Shown in pieces: positions 45,329-54,986 of a stretch of 64,000 nt of DNA. The position numbers and the translations under genes were made by a program. Within the stretch, counting starts at the first letter, position 1, and each line of letters starts with the position of its first letter. The notes beneath the pieces are model-generated. The model was not told the origin of the DNA. It did not search any database and was given only the letters and a program-made list of their open reading frames with translations. Origin of the DNA: Pseudomonas mucidolens (GTDB lineage Bacteria > Pseudomonadota > Gammaproteobacteria > Pseudomonadales > Pseudomonadaceae); NCBI RefSeq assembly GCF_900106045.1, contig NZ_LT629802.1:3782001-3846000 (forward strand). Reading direction: 5' to 3'.

Positions 45329-47347
45329 TTAAGCCTGTTCCAACGAGGTTTCAACACGGTTGGCCGGAATCTTCTTCTCGGCTACCAGGCGAGCGTGCTG
45401 CTCGGCTTCGATGCGTTCGATCACGTCGACCGGCACCATGTAGCCTTGATCATCACGAGCCGCGTGGATCACGAAATAGATCACGGTGCCCGCCAGGCTT
45501 GCGATCGCCAGCCACCAGATGTGCCAGATCATCGCAAAACCGAATACCGTCAACAGCGCGCCCATCACCACGCCAGTGGCGGTGTTGTTCGGCATGTGGA
45601 TCGGCGAGTAGCGAGTCGGTTGCTGGTACGCAGTACCGTTTTCCTTGGCTTCGGTGAACGGATCGATCGTCTCGGCTTTTGGCAGCACGGCGAAGTTGTA
45701 GAACGGTGGTGGCGACGAGGTCGACCATTCCAGGGTGTGAGCATTCCATGGATCGCCCGACACACATTCGTTCTGCTTGCGGTCACGGATACTGACGTAC
45801 AGCTGGATCAACTGGCAGGCAATACCCACGGCGATCATCACCGCACCGAACATGGCAATGTACAGGTACGGTACCCACTCAGGGTTGGTGCTGGCGTTCA
45901 GACGACGGGTCATGCCCATGAAGCCCAGTGCATAGAGCGGCATGAACGCGACGAAGAAGCCGGTGATCCAGAACCAGAATGCAGCCTTGCCCCAGCCTTC
46001 GTGCAGCTTGAAGCCGAACGCTTTCGGGAAGTAGAAGCTGAAACCAGCGATGTAACCGAATACCGCACCACCGATGATCACGTTGTGGAAGTGCGCGATC
46101 ACGAACAGGCTGTTGTGCAGCACGAAGTCAGCACCCGGGATGGCCAGCAGTACGCCGGTCATGCCGCCGATAGCGAAGGTCACCATGAAGCCCAGGGTCC
46201 ACAGAACCTGGCTGGTGAAGCGCAGACGGCCGTGGTAAATGGTGAACAGCCAGTTGAATAGCTTCACCCCCGTCGGGATCGAAATCAGCATCGTCGCCAG
46301 GCCGAAGAAGGCGTTGACGCTGGCCCCCGAACCCATGGTGAAGAAGTGGTGCAGCCAGACCATGAAGCCCAGTACGGAGATCGCACCCGATGCGTAGACC
46401 ATCGAGTGGTGACCAAACAGGCGTTTGCCGGTAAAGGTCGAGATCACTTCGGAGAAGATACCGAACGCTGGCAGGATCAGGATGTACACCTCAGGGTGAC
46501 CCCATGCCCAGAACAGGTTCACGTACATCATTGGATTGCCACCAAGTTCATTGGTGAAAATGTGGAAATCCATGTAACGGTCAAGCGTCAGCAGTGCCAG
46601 CGTAGCGGTCAGGATCGGGAACGAAGCCACGATCAGCACGTTGGCCCAGGTGCAGGTCCAGGTGAAGATCGGCATGTCCATCAGCTTCATGCCAGGGGTA
46701 CGCATTTTCAGCACGGTGGCCAGGAAGTTGACCCCCGTCAGCGTCGTCCCCAGTCCTGATAGCTGTAGCGCCCAGATGTAGTAATCCATCCCCACGCCCG
46801 GACTGTATTGCAGCCCCGACAACGGCGGATAGGCCACCCAACCGGTCTTGGCGAATTCGCCGACGCCCAGGGACAGGTTGATCAGCACGACGCCGGAAAC
46901 CAACAGCCAGAAGCTCAGGGAGTTGAGGAACGGGAACGCCACGTCACGCGCACCGATCTGCAGCGGCACTGCCAGGTTCATCAGGCCGGTGAAGAAAGGC
47001 ATCGCCATGAAGATGATCATGATCACACCGTGGGCGGTGAAGATCTGGTCATAGTGTTCAGGCGGCAGGTAGCCAGGCGAACCCTCGGTGGCCATGGCCA
47101 ACTGGGTACGCATCATGATCGCGTCGGCAAAACCGCGCAGCAGCATGACCATGGCGACGATGATGTACATCACGCCGATTTTCTTGTGGTCGACCGACGT
47201 CAGCCACTCGGTCCACAGATAGGTCCACTTCTTGAAGTAGGTGAGTGCCGCAAACAGTGCCAGACCACCCAGCGCGATCATGGCGATGGTCACCATCACG
47301 ATCGGCTCGTGGAACGGGACCGCTTCCCAACTTAATTTACCAAACAT
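45329..47347 (-). CDS. cyoB: Cytochrome bo3 quinol oxidase subunit I
   Basis: The catalytic subunit (672 residues) reduces O2 to water at a heme o3-CuB centre and pumps protons. Heme-copper signatures: [20 protein letters not shown] with the His-Tyr region, [10 protein letters not shown] with two CuB histidines and [20 protein letters not shown] with heme ligands. Length and order are normal for the bo3 oxidase, 15 membrane helices. Confidence 0.97.
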   Translation of the reverse strand: MFGKLSWEAVPFHEPIVMVTIAMIALGGLALFAALTYFKKWTYLWTEWLTSVDHKKIGVMYIIVAMVMLLRGFADAIMMRTQLAMATEGSPGYLPPEHYDQIFTAHGVIMIIFMAMPFFTGLMNLAVPLQIGARDVAFPFLNSLSFWLLVSGVVLINLSLGVGEFAKTGWVAYPPLSGLQYSPGVGMDYYIWALQLSGLGTTLTGVNFLATVLKMRTPGMKLMDMPIFTWTCTWANVLIVASFPILTATLALLTLDRYMDFHIFTNELGGNPMMYVNLFWAWGHPEVYILILPAFGIFSEVISTFTGKRLFGHHSMVYASGAISVLGFMVWLHHFFTMGSGASVNAFFGLATMLISIPTGVKLFNWLFTIYHGRLRFTSQVLWTLGFMVTFAIGGMTGVLLAIPGADFVLHNSLFVIAHFHNVIIGGAVFGYIAGFSFYFPKAFGFKLHEGWGKAAFWFWITGFFVAFMPLYALGFMGMTRRLNASTNPEWVPYLYIAMFGAVMIAVGIACQLIQLYVSIRDRKQNECVSGDPWNAHTLEWSTSSPPPFYNFAVLPKAETIDPFTEAKENGTAYQQPTRYSPIHMPNNTATGVVMGALLTVFGFAMIWHIWWLAIASLAGTVIYFVIHAARDDQGYMVPVDVIERIEAEQHARLVAEKKIPANRVETSLEQA

Positions 47348-47350
47348 CGT

Positions 47351-48289
47351 TTACTCCTCTGCCCCGGCAGCTGAATGCGAATTTGCGTCCGTCCCTTCCA
47401 CAGCAGCCACTTCTTTCTTCTCGTGCTTGACCGGCTTGCCTGGTTTCATCCCTTCATACTTATCGATGATTTTCTGAAACAGGTCCGGCGTGTACGAGGA
47501 GTACAGCTCTACAGGGTTGTTCTGGCTTGGCTTGGCAAGGGCTTCGTATTCAGCTTGTTCAAGCTGTTTTGGTGAGCTCTTGGCTTCTTGTACCCAGGCA
47601 TTGAAATCTTCCTGGGTGGTGGCGATTGCTTTGAATTTCATGCCGGTAAAGCCCGCGCCACTGTAGTTGGCGGAGATACCGTCGAGCTCGGCGTTCTGGT
47701 TGGCAATCAGGTGTAGCTTGGTCTGCATGCCGGCCATTGCGTAGATCTGGCCACCCAGGCCCGGGATGAAGAATGAGTTCATCACCGCGTCAGAGGTCAC
47801 TTTGAAGTTAATCGGGGTGTTGGCCGGGAACACGATCTTGTTCACGGTGGCGATCCCCTGCTCGGGATAGATAAACAGCCACTTCCAGTCCAGCGCGACC
47901 ACTTCGATGGTGAGCGGCGGCACGTCGGATTCCAGCGGACGGTAAGGGTCCAGCTCGTGGGTCGACTTATAGGTGATGTAACCCAGGGCGATGATGATGA
48001 GTACAGGTACCAGCCACACCGCGATTTCAATCTTGGTGGAGTGCGACCACTTCGGCGCGTAGGTAGCCTTGGTGTTGGAGGCGCGGTATTTCCAGGCGAA
48101 CGCGAAGGTCATCACGATCACCGGCACTACGACCAACAGCATCAGCAGAGTGGCAGTGATGATCAGGTTACGTTGCTCCACCCCGACCTGCCCCACAGGG
48201 TCGAGCAACGTCCAGTTGCAGCCTCCCAGCAAAAGCATGCCGAAAAGCGGCAATATGCCTAGTAATCGGGTGTACCTGTTTTTACTCAT
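47351..48289 (-). CDS. cyoA: Cytochrome bo3 quinol oxidase subunit II
   Basis: The start at 48289 gives 312 residues; an upstream in-frame ATG would add 18 unlikely residues before the lipoprotein signal. Lipobox LLLGGC (Cys24) and two membrane helices are followed by the periplasmic cupredoxin-like domain ([36 protein letters not shown]). The CuA ligands are absent, as expected for a quinol oxidase. It is the first gene of cyoABCDE. Confidence 0.96.
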   Translation of the reverse strand: MSKNRYTRLLGILPLFGMLLLGGCNWTLLDPVGQVGVEQRNLIITATLLMLLVVVPVIVMTFAFAWKYRASNTKATYAPKWSHSTKIEIAVWLVPVLIIIALGYITYKSTHELDPYRPLESDVPPLTIEVVALDWKWLFIYPEQGIATVNKIVFPANTPINFKVTSDAVMNSFFIPGLGGQIYAMAGMQTKLHLIANQNAELDGISANYSGAGFTGMKFKAIATTQEDFNAWVQEAKSSPKQLEQAEYEALAKPSQNNPVELYSSYTPDLFQKIIDKYEGMKPGKPVKHEKKEVAAVEGTDANSHSAAGAEE

Positions 48290-49034
48290 CTCACGACCTC
48301 TAAAGCAGCTTGCGCAATGCAGTTGGGTTTTGATCGCCAACACTTCACCCTGCCAAGGGTTGGCATTTCTTTTCGATTGAATAAGGGCCTGCCTGGCGCG
48401 TCATGCGCGGAACGACACGTCCAGGTTTAGCAGTGAGTTCTTATTCGAATTCGTGGGTCAAAGGCCTTGTTACAGACCAATTCCATTTGGTGCGGATAGT
48501 TGAAAGGCTGCCGGCACCGGGGTCGCATGAAGCAAGATTCTCGCCTCTCGACCGCCCTATTTTGCTCAGGCTTGAGCAGCACCGGACACTCAGTGCGGGC
48601 GATTGTAGTTAGCTAGCGATGTATAAACCATGACTTATAACGAAATAATTTTTATCGTTTCCAGCAATAATCCTGCACCATTCCCGCGAAAGCGCCGGAT
48701 CTTATCGCGTTTGATTCTCAACAAAAACCCCAAAAAACGCCGTGCCATTAGCCATTCTGTCGCATCCAGGAGCCCCTTTCGCCCTTCCTGAAACCCATTC
48801 AAGCCCCCTGAACGCAAGGCATTCAGACATCATTCCCAGATGTGAACATCACGCCGCGCGCGGCGCGGGCCAGACGCTCAACTGACAGGCTGAACCGCCG
48901 GGCCGAGACACGATTAATCTGCAAACCACGTGATGGGAAACGTCCTGCGGCAACCTCAGTGTGACAACGTGTCGCACGTTGTGGCGCACCAAACTTGTCT
49001 GGCGTCATGGTCCTTTGACAAAACCGCCGCAAAC
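48290..49034. other. Long intergenic region upstream of cyoA
   Basis: About 745 bp. It must contain the cyo promoter, but no clear hexamer pair stood out. A 60-codon minus-strand frame at 48635-48817 has no domain or ribosome site. No repeats or RNA structure are evident. Confidence 0.5.
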
Positions 49035-49071
49035 AAAAACGCCCCGACCTTGCTCATGCAAGATCGGGGCG
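49035..49071 (-). terminator. Rho-independent terminator after dsbB
   Basis: Read on the minus strand, GCGCCCCGATCTTG-CATGAG-CAAGGTCGGGGCG is followed by TTTTTG. It lies 14 bp downstream of the dsbB stop codon. Confidence 0.85.
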
Positions 49072-49084
49072 CTGGGTTATCGGT

Positions 49085-49597
49085 TCAGGCGTGGTTTTTA
49101 CGGTTACGGTAAATGCCCAGGGGAACCAGGATCACCGTCAAGATAAACGCTACCAGCGCCCATTGAGCCAGGGACAGGCCGAGCACCGGCGGGTACGGCG
49201 TGCTGCAGAAGCCGTCGACCTGAAAGCCCAGGGGGAAAATCTTCGCCAGGGGCAGGTCATCGACAATCGGTTGCAGTACATCGACACCACAGCTGATGGC
49301 GGGATAGAACTGGGTATAGACATGATGCCCGGCGGCGGCCACACCACCCAACGCGCTGAGCACCACCAGCCCTTCAAATACGCTGACGCTGCGCTGGGTA
49401 CGCATTGCGGCGCCAATAAAGGCAAACAGGGCAATCAACAGCAAAGCGTAGCGTTGCAGGATGCACAGCGGACACGGCGCTTCACCCAACACCACCTGCA
49501 TGTAAAGCGCCCCGCCGATCAGGGCCAGACAGATAATACCCAGCAACACCAGGAAACGCCGCTCGCGTCCCAACCGCATTTCGTCACTCATGCCCAT
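49085..49597 (-). CDS. dsbB: Disulfide bond formation protein B
   Basis: DsbB reoxidises DsbA and passes the electrons to ubiquinone. The 170-residue inner-membrane protein has four helices and the two periplasmic cysteine pairs, EAPCPLCILQRYALL (CxxC) and the later ISCGVDVLQP with GFCSTPYPPVLG. The gene stands alone with its own terminator. Confidence 0.94.
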   Translation of the reverse strand: MGMSDEMRLGRERRFLVLLGIICLALIGGALYMQVVLGEAPCPLCILQRYALLLIALFAFIGAAMRTQRSVSVFEGLVVLSALGGVAAAGHHVYTQFYPAISCGVDVLQPIVDDLPLAKIFPLGFQVDGFCSTPYPPVLGLSLAQWALVAFILTVILVPLGIYRNRKNHA

Positions 49598-49726
49598 TTC
49601 CTTGCCTGATAATCGTTATGCCAATGGCCGCAAGTTTACACGCAGCACGAGAAACGTGAGCAGTTGGCGTAGCAAGGTTAAAACAGAGAGGCGTTAACAG
49701 AGGATTAATGCGCAGGCATATGCCCC

Positions 49727-49824
49727 GTAGGAGCAAGCTTGCTCGCGAAGAGCGTTAACGATGACGCGTTGAACCTGGATAAACTCGGCGCCCTCAGGTT
49801 CTTCGCGAGCAAGCTCGCGCCTAC
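49727..49824. repeat. REP pair (inverted)
   Basis: GTAGGAGCAAGCTTGCTCGC at 49727 faces CGCGAGCAAGCTCGCGCCTA ending near 49824, filling the gap between dsbB and hmp. Confidence 0.85.
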
Positions 49825-49836
49825 ACAGCGGTGGGT

Positions 49837-51018
49837 TTATTCCAGGGCAGCGGCGGGGCCGAAGAACTCGTAGCGGCTTTGCGTTTCAGGCACGCCGAGG
49901 GCTTTGAGGTGACGCTTGATGGCGCTCATGAAACCTTTTGGCCCCAGGAAGTAAGCATCCACGTCACGTTGTTCGGGCAACCATGCCGCCAGTTGTTCCT
50001 GACTGAGCAAACCGATTTTGTCCGCTGCCGGGCTGACCCCGTCGTCCTCGTCGTAGCAATAGAATCGCGTCAGTTGCGGATGACGCTCGGCCAACGCATC
50101 GACCCAGTCCCGGAACGCATGCACCGCGCCGTTGCGCGCGCAATGAATAAAGTGCACCGGACGCTCGGTGGCCAGGGCCGCTTCCAGCATCGGCAAGGTC
50201 GGTGTGATACCCACGCCGCCACTGATCAACACCAGCGGTTTGTCGCTGGCCGCCAGGGTGAACTCGCCCGCAGGCGGAAACAGGTCGATACTCGCACCGA
50301 CCTGCAACTGATCATGTAGGTAGTTGGACACCCGTCCACCCGCTTCGCGCTTGACGCTGATACGGTACTGGCCCGAATCGGTGCGTGCCGACAATGAATA
50401 GTTGCGGCGTACTTCTTCGTCCTCCAGCAGCAGTTTCATGCCGATGTACTGGCCAGGCTCCGCCGTCAGGATCGGCCCGTTATCCACAGGCGCGAAATAG
50501 AAGGAGGTGATTTCACTGCTCTCCTCGACGCGCTTGACCAAAGTGAACGCCCGCGCCCCGCGCCAGCCGCCAACGGCTTGCGCCTTTTCTTCATAGATCG
50601 CCGCTTCAGCGCCGATCAGGATGTCTGCCAACTGGCCATACGCGGCGCCCCAGGCGCTCATCACTTGCGGCGTGGCGATTTCACTGCCGAGCACTTCGGA
50701 AATCGCCCGCAGCAGGCAACTGCCGACGATCGGGTAATGCTCCGGGAGGATTTGCAAGGCCACGTGTTTGTTGATGATTTTGGCTACCAGATCACCCAGT
50801 TGATCCAACTGGTCGATGTGCCGCGCATACATCAGCACGCCGTTGGCCAACGCACGGGGTTGGTCGCCGCTGACCTGATGCGCCTGATTGAACAGCGGTC
50901 GCACTTCGGGGTATTCGGACAGCATCATCCGGTAGAAGTGAGTGATCAGCGCTTCCCCACCGCTTTCCAGCAGCGGCACGGTGGACTTGATGATGGTACG
51001 GTCTTGAACGCTAAGCAT
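49837..51018 (-). CDS. hmp: Flavohemoprotein (nitric oxide dioxygenase)
   Basis: The 393-residue cytoplasmic enzyme oxidises NO to nitrate using O2, FAD and NAD(P)H. An N-terminal globin (about 1-145; PLLESGGEALITHFYRMMLS, INKHVALQILPEHYPIVGSC with the proximal His) is followed by a ferredoxin-reductase-like FAD region (NYSLSARTDSGQYRISVKRE) and NAD region (KPLVLISGGVGITPTLPMLE, YFLGPKGFM). It is divergent from a NorR-type activator gene, as fhp/fhpR in P. aeruginosa. Confidence 0.96.
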   Translation of the reverse strand: MLSVQDRTIIKSTVPLLESGGEALITHFYRMMLSEYPEVRPLFNQAHQVSGDQPRALANGVLMYARHIDQLDQLGDLVAKIINKHVALQILPEHYPIVGSCLLRAISEVLGSEIATPQVMSAWGAAYGQLADILIGAEAAIYEEKAQAVGGWRGARAFTLVKRVEESSEITSFYFAPVDNGPILTAEPGQYIGMKLLLEDEEVRRNYSLSARTDSGQYRISVKREAGGRVSNYLHDQLQVGASIDLFPPAGEFTLAASDKPLVLISGGVGITPTLPMLEAALATERPVHFIHCARNGAVHAFRDWVDALAERHPQLTRFYCYDEDDGVSPAADKIGLLSQEQLAAWLPEQRDVDAYFLGPKGFMSAIKRHLKALGVPETQSRYEFFGPAAALE

Positions 51019-51123
51019 AGGGAGACTCCTGAGCTTTTTGGGCTTCTGAATAATTACTCTGTACCACTCAGTTTTCGTGCCAACTAATAACTTCTTATTT
51101 ATCAGCAGCTTAAATTACAGATA

Positions 51124-51162
51124 GTCAATATAACCCCCTACATATTATAGTCTTAAAGACTA
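51124..51162. promoter_or_regulatory. Putative NorR/FhpR binding sites
   Basis: Two matches to the NorR core GT-N7-AC lie here: GTCAATATAAC (51124-51134) and the core of TAGTCTTAAAGACTA (51148-51162), which is palindromic around one central base. They lie upstream of hmp and just before the norR ribosome site (AAGGAG, 51164). This fits NO-dependent activation of hmp with autoregulation of norR. Confidence 0.5.
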
Positions 51163-51174
51163 CAAGGAGTTATT

Positions 51175-52716
51175 ATGACTGCACACTCTCTGCTCACCAC
51201 CTTGCTGCCGCTGGTCGCCGACCTGTCCCGCGAATTGCCTGAAGGCGAACGCTACCGGCGCCTTCTGCAAGCCATGCGCGCCCTGTTACCCTGCGATGCC
51301 GCCGCGCTGCTGCGTCTGAACGGTGAATGGCTGGTGCCGCTGGCGGTGGACGGCTTGAGCCCGGACACCCTCGGGCGGCGCTTCAAAATCAGCGAACACC
51401 CGCGCTTCGAGGCATTGCTGAGCAGCGCCGGCCCCACGCGATTCGACACTGACAGCAGCCTGCCCGATCCCTACGACGGCTTGGTCGCGGGTCTTCACGG
51501 CCACCTTGAAATCCACGACTGCATGGGCTGCCCGCTGTTTATCGACGACCGGCCCTGGGGCCTGCTGACCCTGGATGCGCTGGACACCGAACGCTTCGAG
51601 CAGGTCGAACTGGACGCCCTGCAAGCTTTTGCCAGCCTCGCCGCGGCCACCGTCAATGTCGCCGAGCGCATCGAACGCCTGGCCTTGCGGGCCGAAGACG
51701 AGCACCAGCGCGCCGAGATTTATCGCCAGGCCAGCGGCCAACAGCACAAGGAGATGATCGGCCAGAGCAAAACCCACAAGCGCCTGGTGGAAGAAATCAA
51801 ACTGGTGGGCGGTAGCGACCTGACAGTGTTGATCACCGGTGAAACCGGGGTCGGCAAGGAGCTGGTGGCCCAGGCCATCCATGCCGCCTCGCCGCGCGCG
51901 GAAAAACCGATGATCAGCCTCAACTGCGCGGCGCTGCCGGAAACCCTGGTGGAAAGCGAACTATTCGGCCACGTGCGGGGCGCCTTTACCGGCGCGCTGA
52001 ACGAGCGGCGCGGCAAATTTGAACTGGCGAACGGCGGTACATTGTTTCTCGATGAGGTCGGGGAACTGTCGCTGTCGGTCCAGGCCAAGCTGTTGCGGGT
52101 GCTGCAAAGTGGACAATTGCAACGCTTGGGCTCGGACACCGAGCATCAAGTCGACGTGCGTCTGATCGCGGCCACCAACCGTGATCTGGCCGCGGAAGTG
52201 CGCACAGGGCGTTATCGCGCGGATTTTTATCACCGCTTGAGCGTGTACCCGCTGCAGGTCCCGGCCCTGCGCGAGCGCGGTCGCGACGTGTTGCTGCTGG
52301 CCGGTTTTTTCCTTGAGCAGAACCGCTCCCGCATGGGCCTGGGCAGCCTGCGCCTGACCAGCGACGCCCAGGCAGCATTGTTGGGGTATGCCTGGCCAGG
52401 CAATGTGCGGGAGCTGGAGCACCTGATCGGCCGCAGCGCCTTGAAGGCGTTGGGCAACTGCCGGGACCGGCCGAAGATCCTCAGCCTGAGCGCTGCGGAC
52501 CTGGACTTACCCAGTGCCGCCGCACCGCAGATCGAGGAGCCAGCCGAAACACCTGCGGTTACCGGCGACTTGCGCCTCGCCACTGAAAACTATCAACGGC
52601 AAGTCATACAAGCGTGCCTGGAACGTCACCAGCACAACTGGGCCAGCACCGCCCGCGAGCTGGGCCTGGACCGCGCCAACCTGGGGCGGATGGCCAAGCG
52701 CCTGGGCCTGAAGTAA
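51175..52716 (+). CDS. norR: NO-responsive sigma-54 activator NorR (FhpR type)
   Basis: The 513-residue regulator has an N-terminal GAF domain (about 20-170) that binds NO through iron in known homologues. A sigma-54 AAA+ domain follows, with Walker A TGETGVGKE, GAFTGA at 269-274 and GGTLFLDEVGELSLSVQAKL. The Fis-type helix-turn-helix lies at the C-terminus (QVIQACLERHQHNWASTARE). It is divergent from hmp and, by analogy with fhpR, should activate it with RpoN. Confidence 0.93.
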   Translation: MTAHSLLTTLLPLVADLSRELPEGERYRRLLQAMRALLPCDAAALLRLNGEWLVPLAVDGLSPDTLGRRFKISEHPRFEALLSSAGPTRFDTDSSLPDPYDGLVAGLHGHLEIHDCMGCPLFIDDRPWGLLTLDALDTERFEQVELDALQAFASLAAATVNVAERIERLALRAEDEHQRAEIYRQASGQQHKEMIGQSKTHKRLVEEIKLVGGSDLTVLITGETGVGKELVAQAIHAASPRAEKPMISLNCAALPETLVESELFGHVRGAFTGALNERRGKFELANGGTLFLDEVGELSLSVQAKLLRVLQSGQLQRLGSDTEHQVDVRLIAATNRDLAAEVRTGRYRADFYHRLSVYPLQVPALRERGRDVLLLAGFFLEQNRSRMGLGSLRLTSDAQAALLGYAWPGNVRELEHLIGRSALKALGNCRDRPKILSLSAADLDLPSAAAPQIEEPAETPAVTGDLRLATENYQRQVIQACLERHQHNWASTARELGLDRANLGRMAKRLGLK

Positions 52717-52727
52717 CACCGAACAAC

Positions 52728-52754
52728 ATGTGGGATACGGGCCCGCTCCCACAT
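52728..52754. terminator. Palindrome between norR and the DMT transporter gene
   Basis: ATGTGGGATACGGGCCCGCT then CCCACAT forms a near-perfect hairpin, a compact REP-type palindrome between convergent genes. It can act as a bidirectional terminator, though the T run is weak. Confidence 0.55.
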
Positions 52755-53665
52755 TAAATCTGCTTCGGCTTACAAAATGTATTCACTGGCACGACGACAC
52801 GGGGTTTGCGAAACACCAGCACATTGCCCAGCATCACCAGCACCAACCCGGCCAACGCCGGGGCGGTCCATTGATAGCCTTCGACCAGTGCCGACACGTT
52901 CAGCGCCACCACCGGGAACAACACCGTGCAATACGCCGCACGCTCCGGCCCCATGCGGCCGACCAGCGTCAGGTAGGCGGTAAAGCCAATCACCGAGCCC
53001 GGAATCACCAGGTACAGCAGCGAACCGATGTAGCGACTGTTCCACTCCATGTCGAAGGGAATGCCTTGCACAACGCAATACAGTGCCAGCATCGACGCAC
53101 CATACGCCATGCCCCAGGCGTTGGTGGTCAATGGCTTGAGACCGGCTTTCTGTTGCAGGCTCGACAGCAGGTTGCCCGCCGAAAAACACATCGTGCCCAC
53201 TAGCGCCAACCCCAGGCCGAGCCAGGTGTGCGGACTGGTGGTATGCCCTGCCAGTTCCGGCCAGAACAACAAACCGAGACCAGACAATCCCAGACCACCG
53301 CCCATCAACACATTACGTGCGACTTTCTGGCCCAGGAACAATCGGGCATTCAACGCATTCCACAGCGTCGCGGTGGAGAACACCACGGCCACCAGACCGC
53401 TGGGAATCCACTGGCTGGCCGTGAGAAAACACATGAAGTTCACGCAAAACAGGCATAAGCCCTGGGCCAGGCAGATCAGATGGCCACGACGGTTCATCAC
53501 CTGCAACTTGCGGCTGAGCACCAGCAGCACAAACAGCACCAGCGCCGCCAAGGCAAAGCGATAGACAATTGACGCTTCAATCGCCACCACGCCCAATTGC
53601 CACTTGAGGGCAATCCAGGTGGTGCCCCAGATCAGCACGGTGAGTAAATACAGCGAAAGGTTCAT
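52754..53665 (-). CDS. EamA/DMT-family transporter
   Basis: The start at 53665 gives 303 residues (MNLSLYLLTVLIWGTTWIAL). Two EamA repeats and about ten membrane helices are visible, including FALAALVLFVLLVLSRKLQV and ALNARLFLGQKVARNVLMGG, and in the second half GSVIGFTAYLTLVGRMGPER and LFPVVALNVSALVEGYQWTA. Such proteins export amino acids or other small metabolites. The AraC-type gene is divergent and probably regulates it. Confidence 0.9.
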   Translation of the reverse strand: MNLSLYLLTVLIWGTTWIALKWQLGVVAIEASIVYRFALAALVLFVLLVLSRKLQVMNRRGHLICLAQGLCLFCVNFMCFLTASQWIPSGLVAVVFSTATLWNALNARLFLGQKVARNVLMGGGLGLSGLGLLFWPELAGHTTSPHTWLGLGLALVGTMCFSAGNLLSSLQQKAGLKPLTTNAWGMAYGASMLALYCVVQGIPFDMEWNSRYIGSLLYLVIPGSVIGFTAYLTLVGRMGPERAAYCTVLFPVVALNVSALVEGYQWTAPALAGLVLVMLGNVLVFRKPRVVVPVNTFCKPKQI

Positions 53666-53802
53666 GGCGCACTCCGGTGGTTGAAGCACAGTCTCGCCCC
53701 GCCATGGCCCCGCGCGCTTGCAGATTCTTGCGCTTTTATCGTCGCGCGGGCTCACAGCGTCGGTTGCCGGGAGTAGGATGCAAGGCGTCGGAGAGAACTC
53801 AC

Positions 53803-54675
53803 ATGCCAGCACTGGACAACCTGCAAGTCTTTCAAGCCCTGAACCGCTCGCCGAACGCTCGCCTGGAGCTAAGCGCCGAACTCGGTGACGGCCTGTCCGC
53901 GGCGTTATGGAGCAACCACCACGACGCACAGGCGTATGAAGCCCCCGACCATCACACGCTGTCCTGCTACATCAGCGGCGGCACCGGCACGTTTAGGCGT
54001 GACCAGCCAGGCACCAAGGGCGGCCCCGACAAGCTGTGCATCCTGCCTGCCGGACACCAGTCGGCGTGGGTGATCAACGGCGAGATTCGCCTGGCTCACG
54101 TGTATATCAGCCCGCAACAGTTTGACTTGGGGTGCGTCACCCTGCTCGATCGCGAACCACGGGCGCTGCAACTGCGCGAAAGCACCTTTCTCGAAGATGC
54201 CCGGCAGGCCCGGCGCTTTCATCAACTGATCAGCCTGAACTGGCAGGAACCCGCCGAACGCCTGCTGACCAGCAGCCTGGCCTTTGAGATGCTCAACCAC
54301 ACCTTGCTCAGCCAGGTCGGCCTGCGCGAAGGGCTGCGTTTGAAAGGTGGCTTGGCCACGCACCAGCGCCGGCAGTTGATGGAGTTCATCGACTTGCAAC
54401 TGGCCGAGCCCATCGGCCTGGGGCAACTGGCGGGGCTGTGTGCCTTGTCCGAATACCACTTCGCACGGATGTTTCGCACCAGCTTTGGCTTGCCGCCCCA
54501 TCAATATCTACTGGCCCGGCGCCTGACCCGCGCCCAGGCGATGCTGCGCGAAGGTTCATTGCCGCTAGGGGAAATTGCCTTGGCGTGCGGGTTCTCCAGC
54601 GCCAGCCACTTTACCAACCGGTTTCGCCAGGCGCTGGGCGCGACGCCGGGGCAATACCGGCAGGCGTTCCTCTGA
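53803..54675 (+). CDS. AraC-family transcriptional regulator
   Basis: The start at 53803 follows GGAGAGAACTCAC and gives 290 residues. The N-terminal half is a cupin-like effector domain (HHTLSCYISGGTGTFRRDQP). The C-terminal 100 residues are the two helix-turn-helix AraC domain (GQLAGLCALSEYHFARMFRT, LGEIALACGFSSASHFTNRF). It is divergent from the DMT transporter gene with a 137-bp gap. Confidence 0.92.
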   Translation: MPALDNLQVFQALNRSPNARLELSAELGDGLSAALWSNHHDAQAYEAPDHHTLSCYISGGTGTFRRDQPGTKGGPDKLCILPAGHQSAWVINGEIRLAHVYISPQQFDLGCVTLLDREPRALQLRESTFLEDARQARRFHQLISLNWQEPAERLLTSSLAFEMLNHTLLSQVGLREGLRLKGGLATHQRRQLMEFIDLQLAEPIGLGQLAGLCALSEYHFARMFRTSFGLPPHQYLLARRLTRAQAMLREGSLPLGEIALACGFSSASHFTNRFRQALGATPGQYRQAFL

Positions 54676-54709
54676 ACCTCAACTTAACCCTGAACACCTC
54701 ACGGTAGGA

Positions 54710-54939
54710 GCATAGATATCTACACAACTTTGTCTCAACGCTTAAATCCAAACAGATAGGGCTGTTGTGGCGAGCGGGCTTGTCCCGCGTTGGGCTGCGA
54801 AGCAGTCCCAGTAAGCCGAATGCGGTGTATCAGATACTCCGTAGCGGCTGGTTTTAGGGCTGCTTCAGCCCAACGCGGGACAAGCCCGCTCGCCACAGGG
54901 AAATTCGTCAGTTTCTGAAAGTTGTGTAGAGACCTATGC
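54710..54939. mobile_element. MITE-like element with terminal inverted repeats and a nested REP pair
   Basis: The ends are GCATAGATATCTACACAACT (54710) and its inverse AGTTGTGTAGAGACCTATGC (54939), 20 of 22 bases matched. Inside are two long inverted arms (TGTGGCGAGCGGGCTTGTCC near 54776 and GGACAAGCCCGCTCGCCACA near 54878), extended by CGCGTTGGGCTG. A truncated copy lies at about 27316-27372. No transposase is encoded, so it would need one in trans. Confidence 0.65.
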
Positions 54940-54940
54940 T

Positions 54941-54986
54941 GTAGGAGCGAGGGCGAGCCAGGTCTAGGCGCCCCCCTCGCTCCTAC
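54941..54986. repeat. REP hairpin overlapping the 3' end of dacB
   Basis: GTAGGAGCGAGGG and CCCTCGCTCCTAC are exact inverses separated by about 20 bp. The right arm encodes the last codons of dacB, and the hairpin may serve as its terminator. Confidence 0.75.

Noticed and set aside
48635..48817. A 60-codon frame upstream of cyoA
   Set aside because: No domain, no ribosome site, and no conserved pattern that I recognise.
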